64,000 nt of DNA. It comes from Blepharisma japonicum (Eukaryota > Ciliophora > Heterotrichea > Heterotrichida > Blepharismidae). Within the stretch, counting starts at the first letter, position 1, and each line of letters begins with the position of its first letter. The position numbers and the translations under genes are program-made. Location: positions 36,420 through 100,419 of the forward strand of contig CATKHK010000127.1 of NCBI GenBank assembly GCA_949751835.1. Reading direction: 5' to 3'. The notes beneath the pieces were generated by a model. It was not told the DNA's origin. It ran no database searches and saw only the letters and a program-made list of their open reading frames with translations. Shown in pieces: positions 56,201 to 64,000 of the stretch.

Positions 56201-57783
56201 CCTCCAACTGTAAGATCATCAGTGTCTTCATCATAAGGCCCCACATAAATTCTTATCCTCAAAAACCCAGCATCCCACTCATTTTTTACCTCCCCTATCG
56301 ACTTATCAGCCGCAAACCTAATCCAAAAAGGGTTCCCATTTACATCCATAAGATCCTTAGCCCTAATCCTATGGTAGCAAATTGATTTTTTGTCCCTTAC
56401 CAGATATATAAAAATATCAGGCAAGTTATTTTCAGCACCATGTGGTATCAATGTAGTCTTTCTTTTGCATGACTCATAAAAGTCAATTCTATGATTAGCT
56501 GCTTTTTTAATAGAAGTTGACGTAGAAACACCACTAAATGACACTTTAACTGCGTATTCTCCTTTTTCTTTTGGCAACGCAGCACTATTGAAGACTTGGG
56601 CTCGCAGCTCGTAGTCTTTTCCAATTTCATATTCATCACGAATTTTTACTGCGAGTTTTGGATCTTTTATTTTTTCAACTTTTAGTTCTGAGTTGTTGTT
56701 TTTCTCTGAAGTTACGCTTAAAAGGACTCTTCCACGCCAATGAGAAGCAAGCTCTTCTATCATGTTCATTCGGTTAGCTTCATCATTATCAATTAATGCT
56801 GGAGCTCCATATAGATTTGACCAGCGTAATTCTGAAAAACGCCCATTTTCGACAATCCTCCAAGGGATTGAAATACTGCCAACAAGGTCGTCTTTTGGAC
56901 ACATCAGATCTCGGTCATAAAAAGTCAGGATTATGTTATTAGTCAAGCATGGCTCCATAACAGGCAAATATAATTCTTCATACCAATAAGCTGACAAGGT
57001 AGCTTTGTCAGCTACTTTTACGCTGGAAGCTACTTTAGATCCTCCTATTTTTGCAACGCAAAAAGCATCCAAGCTATCAGTTAACGTATCTAATACTGGC
57101 AAACTTTCTGCTTTCATTAATTTAATCTTTACTTGTTTAGTAGACGGTCTAATCTGTGGAGGCAGCAAAATATCTTCATCTTTTTTCGACACATCTTCTC
57201 TTACTGTTAAATCTACTGTTTTATCAGTCTCATGTAGTACAGAAACCCCAACTTTTAAATACCCTCTAACTTTTTCAAAATCTGAGTCTTTAGGGTTTGA
57301 GAGCAAAATCCAACGATGTATAAATGCATGATCTGTCTGATGGTAAACAGAGGACATATCCATATAAAATTGTCCTACTAATGAATCTTTTCATAAGGTG
57401 TTATGATCTCTTACTTCAAACATAATAGAAGAGTTCGCCATTTCTTCAGCTGAGATGTTGTCACGCGTAAAGAAAAAATGCTCGTTTCATACTAAATTGA
57501 TGGAGCCTCCTTGATCTGATACTTGTTTTGTGCATTTATCTTTGTTTCAGACTTTCATGACGACTATTGGGTCTATTGTAGAACTACTTAGGAATTACTC
57601 TGATTTTGCTGCTAAAAGGGCTCGACATTCTTCTAAATAGATGTGGACTGTATAGTCGCCTTTTTTAAAAGTAACAGGGTCAGGCACTATTGGGGCAGAA
57701 TCTCCTTTGTCTTCGTTTTCTTCGTTTTCTTTCGGGTCCTTTTCAGGCTCTCCTTTCTTTTGCTCTTCTTTTCGCCCAGCCAT
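53293..57783 (-). CDS. Ferlin (multi-C2 membrane protein)
   Basis: This is a 1,481-aa protein with three 15-nt introns. It contains at least five C2 domains along its length (for example VMKVWNKDKC...EVRDHNTLWKDSLVG; IKLMKAESLPVLDTL...FYDRDLMCPKDDLVG; CNLYQCRNLPAADRNGLADP...VWDWDRIGGDDLIG; VYIIDAFDLEQKDRFSASDP...VWDHNDVFSDEKIG; LIVWECEDIENMDFEGVSD...IWDRDMLSRNDFI). Aspartates of the Ca2+ loops are largely kept. A single TM helix near the C-terminus (ICLSICLILCCMMIIFCIPM) preceded by FKWSWNPLSL matches the ferlin end. Ferlins drive Ca2+-triggered membrane fusion and repair. The stop is 32 bases from the convergent beta-adaptin stop. Confidence 0.9.
55861..55875 (-). other. 15-nt intron in the ferlin gene
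   Basis: GTAATAGTAATTTAG, phase 0, terminal in-frame TAG. Removal joins GMTITD to ITEATINSPTP. Confidence 0.92.
56005..56019 (-). other. 15-nt intron in the ferlin gene
   Basis: GTATAATTTATATAG, phase 0, terminal in-frame TAG. Removal joins ERTLNP to TWYRTIPIELS, a normal C2 strand. Confidence 0.92.
57584..57598 (-). other. 15-nt intron in the ferlin gene
   Basis: GTAATTCCTAAGTAG, phase 2; retention gives GAG TAA, a stop. Removal joins LAAKSD to STIDPIVVMKVW of the first C2 domain. Confidence 0.92.
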
Positions 57784-58134
57784 TTATAGCTTCACACTAA
57801 TCGTTATATATTTTTGCTCTTTACAGTTTAAATTTTTAAAGGAAATAATAAAGGAAGTTAATTGGTTTTTATCAAAGATAAAATATATTAAAAGTTGGTC
57901 TTCTTAGAGCTGATCTTCGATATTTTCTTTTGCATCAAAATATAATTTGAAATCTTAGCGGATAGTATCAAAAATAATGAGTTTTATTATTTGTAACTGT
58001 AAATAATTAATTTTTTCACGATTTTGTAAGCTATTTTTGTGATATTGCAATGAATAATTAAAATCTACTATAATAAATAAATAAATAAATATGCTTAATG
58101 GGCAAAACTGCTAAAATTTAATAAATAGTTATAA
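57784..58134. other. Divergent intergenic region
   Basis: About 350 AT-rich bases between the ferlin and MORN genes, with a short AAAT-type simple repeat near 58073-58090. Probably both promoters. Confidence 0.5.
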
Positions 58135-60162
58135 ATGTTTATAGAAGATCATATATTTCCAGCTTGGGGAAGACTACGTATTCCACCTAAGCTAGAATTC
58201 ACTTCAAGTGAAGTCAAAGAAATACGCCGAAAGATAAAAGATACCCCTTACAAAGAACTTTTCGACAAGTTTCCTCGGTTTTTTAGTCCCTGCGCTGCAT
58301 CAAAATTCCTAGAGCAGCCACCTCTAACAGCAGAGCCTATCCAAGAAATTGGCATAAAAGACAAAGTCGCATTTAAAGGAAAGGATGGGAATGCTTATAC
58401 CGGACAAGTAGATGAAAAAAATAGACGAAATGGCTGAGGTTATTTATTATTTGTTGATGGGACTATGCATCAAGGCTTCTTTTATGCAGGAGAAATTAGA
58501 GGGAGAGGCAGAAGATTCGATCTCAATGGAGTTGTGCTGCAAGGAGAATGAAAAGGCAATATATTGAAAGGAGAAGGGAGAATTATCTGGCCTAATGGAG
58601 TAACATATGAAGGCAATATAGTAGACGGCATGCCTCATGGAGATGGAGTAGAAACCACTGAGGAGTATACTTATAATGGAAATTTTATTAGAGGGGAAAA
58701 AGATGGGTATGGGGAATTATATTGGAAAGATGGGTCTTGGTATAAAGGAATGTTTAATATTCAAAAAATTGAAGGAGAAGGGACTTATCATTGGGCTAAT
58801 GAAAATGAATATGAAGGAGAGTGATTTAGAAATAAAATGCATGGGAAAGGAGTTTTCAAGTGGGCTGATGGAAGAGTTTATAAAGGAAATTTTGCACATG
58901 GGTATAGAGAAGGCCATGGAAAATTGGAATGGCCTAGTGGGAGGAGATATGAAGGGTATTGGGAAAAAGGGTTTTATGATGGAATTGGGATGGAATTAAG
59001 AGAAGATGGGACAACTTCTGAAGGAGTCTTCGTGTCTGGGCAGCTTGCCCAGAATTTTGACCCAATTGTAGCTGGATCTGACGAAGAATTAAGTGATGAT
59101 CAGATTGACACAAAAGAGCTATTTAAACAAGTAGCACCTTCTTATGAAGACCTGCTAAAAAAGGCAAATATTATTCGAAAAATCAAGAAGCAGCCCTTAT
59201 CTGATATTTCTGGAAGCTTTTTAGAAGTAACTGAAGAAGATTTCACTGCAGAAGCTAAAAAAGAAAGAAAAGAGAAGCTCATTAAAGAAATCAAAGAGAA
59301 AAAAACACAACAGAGAGACAAGAGACTTAAATTAAAAAAATGGGAAACTGACGACCCCAGAAAAGCATGGTTATGGGACTTAGAAAGCCCTTTAATTGAC
59401 CATCCTGTATTTTTTAAAGCATACTCTCTACATAATGAATTACCTCCATTTGAGTATGAAGACCCTGACTATGAAATGCCTTTTGATTTAAACTTCTTAG
59501 AAGACTGAAAAGTTTTAGGCACAGGAAAACTCTATAAAGGCCAAATAGATGACAATGAGCAAGCCCAAGGTATGGGGGTTCTTCTACACAAAGGCAGAAT
59601 ATATGAAGGATATTGAAGAGACAATCAAAAATGTGGATATGGTCGACAAATAGGCCCAAAAGGAGATGTATATCATGGATATTGGTATGATAACATGAGG
59701 AGTGGATTTGGGATATATGAAATTAAAGAAAAAAATTATTCATATATTGGAGACTGGGAAAATGACATTTTTCATGGCAAAGGGCTGCTGGTAACAGAGG
59801 AAGCTGCTTATGAAGGGGATTGGAAAGAAAATAAACAGCATGGAGCAGGGTCTTTAGTTTATGACGATGGAAGAGTTTATAATGGCTCATTTAAGGATGG
59901 AGTTATTGAAGGTTATGGGTCTTTAATTTGGCCGAATGGAAAAGGATATGCAGGACAATGGAAAAATGGAGAAATGATTGGGGTTGGGACAAAAGTGACA
60001 AGAAAAATAAAATCATTGTATGCACAGGGACTCGAAGAATTCGCTGCAAAACACAGCTTCCAAGAAAATTCAATTCCAGGTTCAGTAGTTTCTGATCGTG
60101 AAGTCCCGCAAGAAGGAACTACTGCTACTGGTGGTCCAACAACTTATTATGAGGACTATTAA
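58135..60162 (+). CDS. MORN-repeat protein with 16 repeats in two blocks
   Basis: This is a 675-aa intron-free frame with TGA-Trp; TAA stop. After an N-terminal region of about 75 residues come nine MORN repeats (residues ~80-305, e.g. YKGNFAHGYREGHGKLEW), a charged helical linker (~306-455, with KKERKEKLIKEIKEKKTQQ), and seven further repeats (~460-620, e.g. YNGSFKDGVIEGYGSLIW). MORN repeats bind phospholipid membranes or proteins and are common in protist cytoskeletal and ciliary proteins. Two blocks with a helical bridge suggest a spacer or cross-linker. Confidence 0.9.
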
Positions 60163-60335
60163 TTTAATTAATAGCTGATAGATTTTATAAAAGGTGATTT
60201 ACAAAAATACTTAAAGCTAATTAATTCCCTTTACGCTAATTAATTAGCAATACCTATCATAAAAAGCTAATTTATAAAGGAAAAGCACAATTTCTTTGTA
60301 TAAATAAAATAGTCTTAATGCTAGCTCAAAAACTC

Positions 60336-60986
60336 TTAATTTTTAATAAGATTAGGACTTTCCACCTTTGGTCTTCTTTCAGGCAATCTTGTTTCAATAA
60401 TTACAGGCTCAGTAGGCACAACTGAGGCAGCTTCAATTTTACTACCGCTAGCCATCATTGTATATATTTTATAAATTGTATACATTCCAGACGCAGCCAC
60501 ACTTGCCCATAGTCCATAAGTCATCATCTGCATTACCACATCCCCTGGTGTAATATTTTTCTCTTTATTATCCCCTTCTTCTTCATTTTTTCCAAATCCT
60601 CCTCCAGACCATGAGCTTTCTTTCTTTTTATTCTGAAATGACTGTGATTTATAGTTTTGTGCCGAACTGTGCTCTTGATGATTTTTCGCTGAAGAATAAT
60701 TGTCCTTTGTCACCTCTACTTTTGAAGCTTTATTTCCTGCTTTTGTGTGTTTCGAATCGTATATTATACGTTTATCAGCATTCCCTAGATTTTCATAAGC
60801 TTCAGCTACAAGTTTAAACTTGTGCTCATCTCCAGTTGGCATGTCTGGATGCAGCTTTTTTGCAAGCAAAATATAAGCCGTTTTTATTTCAGCTTGAGAA
60901 GCAGAGCTTGGAAGGTTAAGAATGGCGTAATAGTCATTTGGGTTGCTGAACTGTGAGAAGCTTCTTATTAGGATTTTTCTCAGCAT
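60336..60986 (-). CDS. Mitochondrial DnaJ-domain protein
   Basis: This is a 216-aa frame, TAA stop, with all Trp as TGG. The N-terminus (MLRKILIRSFSQFS) is a typical mitochondrial presequence. Residues ~18-80 form a J domain with the HPD motif (KKLHPDMPTGDEHKF) that stimulates Hsp70 ATPase. A Ser/Lys/Gly-rich linker is followed by a hydrophobic segment near residues 150-175 (MMTYGLWASVAASGMYTIY) that is probably an inner-membrane anchor. A co-chaperone of mitochondrial Hsp70 by family knowledge; the precise role is not known. Confidence 0.85.
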   Translation of the reverse strand: MLRKILIRSFSQFSNPNDYYAILNLPSSASQAEIKTAYILLAKKLHPDMPTGDEHKFKLVAEAYENLGNADKRIIYDSKHTKAGNKASKVEVTKDNYSSAKNHQEHSSAQNYKSQSFQNKKKESSWSGGGFGKNEEEGDNKEKNITPGDVVMQMMTYGLWASVAASGMYTIYKIYTMMASGSKIEAASVVPTEPVIIETRLPERRPKVESPNLIKN

Positions 60987-61028
60987 TTCATATTAGGAGA
61001 TATTTAAAGAATTTATTTACGCTATAAA

Positions 61029-61871
61029 TTACAGTTCTAACTCTGATCTCTTCTTCATTGCTCTAAGAATAGATTTTGTGAGACCTGGAAGGGCCATTGC
61101 AGTCATTTTCTTAATCATTCTTTTTGGTAGTGACCCTCCAAAATCCCCTTTTGTAATGTTAAAAACTTTGCTTTTCATCCCATCTGCAGTTTCTGTGATA
61201 TTTTGTATGAAATATCCACCTAGCTCGATATTCATTCTCACAAATTCTTCTTTTTCAGGGAATTCTGGGTTTTCCATGCTTTTGCTTACTAATAAAATCC
61301 CATCATTAGTTTCGAATACAGCTGAAGTTAGTATAAGATCTCTTGGTGATATTGTAAGGACTTTTTTAAATGTCGTGTATGTGGTACTTATGTATTGAGA
61401 TGGCTGGCTAATTATTTTTATTTGGGAAATATTTGTGTCTCATTTCGGCCGCTCTTCGATGTCTTGAAAAAAATCAATGAATTCTTTTCCTGTATAAGGA
61501 ATCATTCATTCAGCTTTTAGTAAAAATCCTCCAGGTAAATCTTTGCCGTACACAATGCAGCTGTCCTTGTTGACTAATTCTTCGCAGCCATCATCGCTTA
61601 GAGGTACACGAGTATAAGCTAAAAATTCGTCTTTTGCTAAACTCATGATATCGAGTAATAGATTTAACTCATTTGAATTATCATTTGACTCCACAGTTTC
61701 CTGGATTTCGTCAATAGGCGTCTTAGAAAAAAAGCAATCGTCACCTTGAGAAGATTTGGGAGTATCAGACATCATTGGCTGAATATCTTCTTCTTGGAGC
61801 TTAACAGTGGAAAATCGCTTATAGAAGGGCATAAGGCATTCAGCACATAGCTTTGATGAGACTTTTCCCAT
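61029..61871 (-). CDS. START-domain lipid-binding protein
   Basis: This is a 280-aa frame through two TGA-Trp to a TAA stop. MGKVSSKLC predicts N-myristoylation with a nearby palmitoylatable Cys. Residues ~60-280 match a START lipid-transfer fold: EFIDFFQDIEERPKWD, then TYTTFKKVLTISPRDLIL (the conserved RD) and FGGSLPKRMIKKM at the C-terminal helix. START proteins bind phosphatidylcholine, ceramide or sterols in a hydrophobic pocket; the ligand cannot be told here. No thioesterase or kinase domain is attached. Confidence 0.8.
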
Positions 61872-62170
61872 TTATTAAATGTAGAGAGCAATAATAAGCC
61901 AAGGAAATTTATGGTTAATGACAGGAGGCGAGTATTTTTGGTAGGAAAAATTGAAATGATACTGATGGGATTTAATTCTAAATTAATTAGAGCCATATTT
62001 TGAACAAGTTACTTTAAATATTTTATATAAAATATTTTGAGATTGGAAACATTATAATGGCTATTTAGTTTAAATTTGAAAAGGAATAGTAGGTTTTTAT
62101 GTAAAATTAATTTATATTTATTGTTTAGAATTAGATTTAAAATAATTAATTATTTATGCACAAACCTCAG

Positions 62171-62839
62171 TTAACTTTTGCATAACTTAGCAAAATATTT
62201 TGGCATATACCTTGGCTGTGGGCTTTCTGTATCAATAGAAGACAAAACTTCTGAATCTTTTATGCTTTTTTCTATATGATCAAGGTCCTCAATAACAAAA
62301 TTATATTTGCTTTCGTAATCGTTATTTTTTTGCCTTGAAATCCCTTGGAAGTTTTGATATTTTTGGTCAAATGGAGTTTCATTCTCATTATTTACTTCGC
62401 TTGCGTTGGGTATGCCTCTTAATGTAAGCGGGACTGGCCTGAGTCCTTCAATAATCATTGGCTGCTCATAATCCAAGTTCTTTCTTTTACTCATAAGTCC
62501 TAGGTTTAACTTCAATTTTGAAGGGTAATGCTCATTTTGATTATTGGGAATTTTAGAATTAGCAGATCTAGTTTCTCTCTCAGTATTTCCGAGATATTTA
62601 GCAAGGTTTGGACCTTTAATTCATATCATTTGATTATTCGAATGAAATAAATTATTAAAATCACCAGATTCTGCTCTTCTTTTCTTTGGCTTCAACTTTG
62701 GAAGATAGCCTACTGGAGATCTTTCTCGATTTCGTTCAATGTTGCCTATGTCCTTTAGAATAACTTTAAATAAAGAAGCATGCTTTTTGTGACTATGCTC
62801 TTGCTGGGCTCTTATGTTAAACATAATTTTAACAGCCAT
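62171..62839 (-). CDS. Small basic protein, unknown
   Basis: This is a 222-aa frame through one TGA-Trp (NNQMIWIKGPNL) to TAA 62171-62173. It is basic in its first half (ERNRERSPVGYLPKLKPKK) and acidic in the second. It has a repeated-looking word: SPVGYLPKLKP near the start and QPRYMPKYFAKL at the end. No domain is recognised. It is the last protein-coding gene before the rRNA region. Confidence 0.6.
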
Positions 62840-63879
62840 TTTGAGTTAAATTGAGATATTGATGCAAAATTATTTTTAGTCTACAAGCACTAAAGAATAA
62901 CATATAAATATCTTGCTGTAAGAAATAGCAATTTTGGAAGGAATGCCGCACTTAATATTTTAAATCCCTAATGAATAATATGTAATTTCAATATTGAAAG
63001 ATTTAATCCATAAAGAGTCAATTCATAGGCCAAGAGACTTACTATTATCAGAATCATTTTAAAATTACATATCCATGCTGATTTGGTCATAAATTCTTGA
63101 TTTTTATACGTGGGATTGCTTCCTTAAATATTGTATGCTACGTGAGGACTTTCTTCTTTCAAATTAATAAATAATCTCTTGGAGGAGTATTACTTTAATT
63201 AAATACTAGTTTATTCATTCGAAATCTCGAGTTTCATTGCACAATTTTGCATATAAAATTATTCTTCTCATCTATCCACAATTAACTAATATCCTTTGTT
63301 GGTCTTCTTATTTGTAAAAATTTGTTCTCAATATTCTTGCCTCTTATTTTCATTTAGTAATCTTGGATTTATTTCTAAGTGCTTAAAAGGGTAAAGGTGA
63401 CAACGTCACCATTTTTATGGGCTGCCATATTTATTTTCATCTTATCATTTTGACTTAGTAATTTTTCCCAAAAATGGCTCCATAGCAAAAATATAAAGAA
63501 AAAAATTTTTTGTATATATAAGAGGGGTTGAAATAGAAAAATGGAAATAGAGTATGAGTGCTAGTACCCGAGTGAGGAACGCACTGGGAAAATTTCCGTA
63601 TTTTCTTAGCAATAAACGCGTGATTATATATCTAAAACGCTGTTAGACTGCGCAGACCCCTAAGTTCCAAATTTGAGTTTTCACCTGAAGCTGTTTCGCG
63701 TTAAGGGAGACAGCTGTTTGCTTGTGGGTTGTCGCATCAATTGCCTGGGTATCACTTTTGAAAGAAAGTGCAGTAACTTCGGGCTGCTCCATAGTTGACC
63801 TTGCTATACTCGTATAGCCAGTCTCATTAGATAGAGTGAATGAGGTGAATGTGTCAGAATTGACGTTTTCATCGATAGT
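62840..63879 (+). other. rRNA spacer and 5' external transcribed spacer
   Basis: About 1,040 bases between the last protein gene and SSU rRNA. The left half is AT-rich spacer. From about 63390 the composition changes: there is a palindrome (63396-63410), a TATA-like run TGTATATATAAGAGGGG (63511-63527), and then a less AT-rich segment to 63879 that should be 5' ETS. The antisense frame through the ETS is open by chance and is not treated as a gene. Confidence 0.65.
63396..63520 (+). promoter_or_regulatory. Candidate Pol I promoter with palindrome
   Basis: A perfect inverted repeat, GGTGAC AAC GTCACC, lies at 63396-63410, about 100 bases before the TATA-like TGTATATATA at 63511-63520, where the composition changes from spacer to ETS. 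Position and structure suggest a Pol I control element; the exact start site cannot be read from sequence alone. Confidence 0.4.
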
Positions 63880-64000
63880 AATCTGGTTGATCCTGCCAGT
63901 AGTCATATGCTTGTCTCAAAGATTAAGCCATGCATGTCTAAGTATAAGCAATTATACGGCGAGACTGCGAATGGCTCATTAAAACAGTTATAGTTTATTT
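63880..64000 (+). rRNA. SSU rRNA: SSU (18S) rRNA, 5' end
   Basis: The sequence from 63880 begins AATCTGGTTGATCCTGCCAG and continues with the universal 18S opening, including TAGTCATATGCTTGTCTCAA and GCATGTCTAAGTATAAGC, through CGAGACTGCGAATGGCTC. The gene runs off the right end of the window. The 5' boundary is set by analogy with other eukaryotes. Confidence 0.97.

Noticed and set aside
61772-61996. 74-codon minus-strand frame beginning MALINLELNP
   Set aside because: It runs out of frame into the START gene and shows no domain; a shadow.
63643-63906. 87-codon open frame antisense to the ETS and SSU start
   Set aside because: It overlaps the universal 18S start, has no protein-like features and no recognisable relative. 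Open frames antisense to rDNA are common by chance.
1-64000. CRISPR arrays, bacterial operons or integrated mobile elements
   Set aside because: No regular repeat-spacer pattern, transposase, integrase or reverse transcriptase was seen. Gene style, code and introns are uniformly ciliate.

Overview
The window is macronuclear-type DNA of a heterotrich ciliate, most likely Blepharisma or a close relative. Three signs support this. First, UGA is read as tryptophan: dozens of conserved Trp positions are TGA, for example the ADP/ATP-carrier W at 14978-14980, and every gene stops at TAA or TAG. Second, introns are tiny: I find thirteen, twelve of exactly 15 nt and one of 16 nt, running GTA to TAG or AAG. 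Third, gene spacing is very tight in AT-rich DNA, with a standard ciliate SSU rRNA start at the right edge. The genus is inferred from these traits and was not tested by a search.

Layout. 1-14.5 kb: a truncated membrane-protein gene, a seven-TM Wntless/TMEM181-like protein, RPAP1 (RNA polymerase II assembly), coiled-coil proteins, an LRR protein, a lysine-rich protein, a CDPK and a C2H2 zinc-finger protein. 14.7-19.4 kb: three tandem mitochondrial carriers of the ADP/ATP-carrier type and the GPI-transamidase subunit PIG-U. A decayed PIG-U fragment lies between carriers 2 and 3 and shows that the carrier/PIG-U unit was duplicated. 19.5-37.7 kb: two small unknown genes, a large ankyrin protein, an RRM protein, several coiled-coil or low-complexity proteins (one with CHORD-like and CCHC zinc motifs), a structured-RNA candidate, an HSPBP1/Fes1 Hsp70 exchange factor, an M16C presequence protease with an altered zinc motif, and a SAPS-domain PP6 regulatory subunit. 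37.9-48.2 kb: a receptor-like protein with two ligand-binding domains and a multi-pass C-terminus (frame-disrupted), a DUF229 sulfatase-like ectoprotein, an FHA protein, decayed fragments of both of those, an EGF/TM/RING-H2 ubiquitin ligase, and mitochondrial malonyl-CoA:ACP transacylase. 48.5-62.8 kb: an AMPK/SNF1-type kinase with KA1 domain, a beta-adaptin, a ferlin, a 16-MORN protein, a mitochondrial J protein, a START-domain protein and one unknown gene. 62.8-64 kb: rRNA spacer/5' ETS and the first ~120 nt of SSU rRNA.

The genes are mostly housekeeping and form no operon or single pathway. Loose themes are membrane traffic (beta-adaptin, ferlin), mitochondria (carriers, M16C protease, MCAT, J protein, RRM) and calcium/energy signalling (CDPK, AMPK-like). 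The most interesting non-routine signals are: the 15-nt introns, whose sequence forces an in-frame stop if they are retained; the structured intergenic RNA candidate at 29.7-30.0 kb; a telomere-repeat-like 11-mer beside a hairpin at 45.53-45.59 kb (possible telomerase RNA, speculative); the HxxER protease; and three decayed partial gene copies lying near their intact parents.
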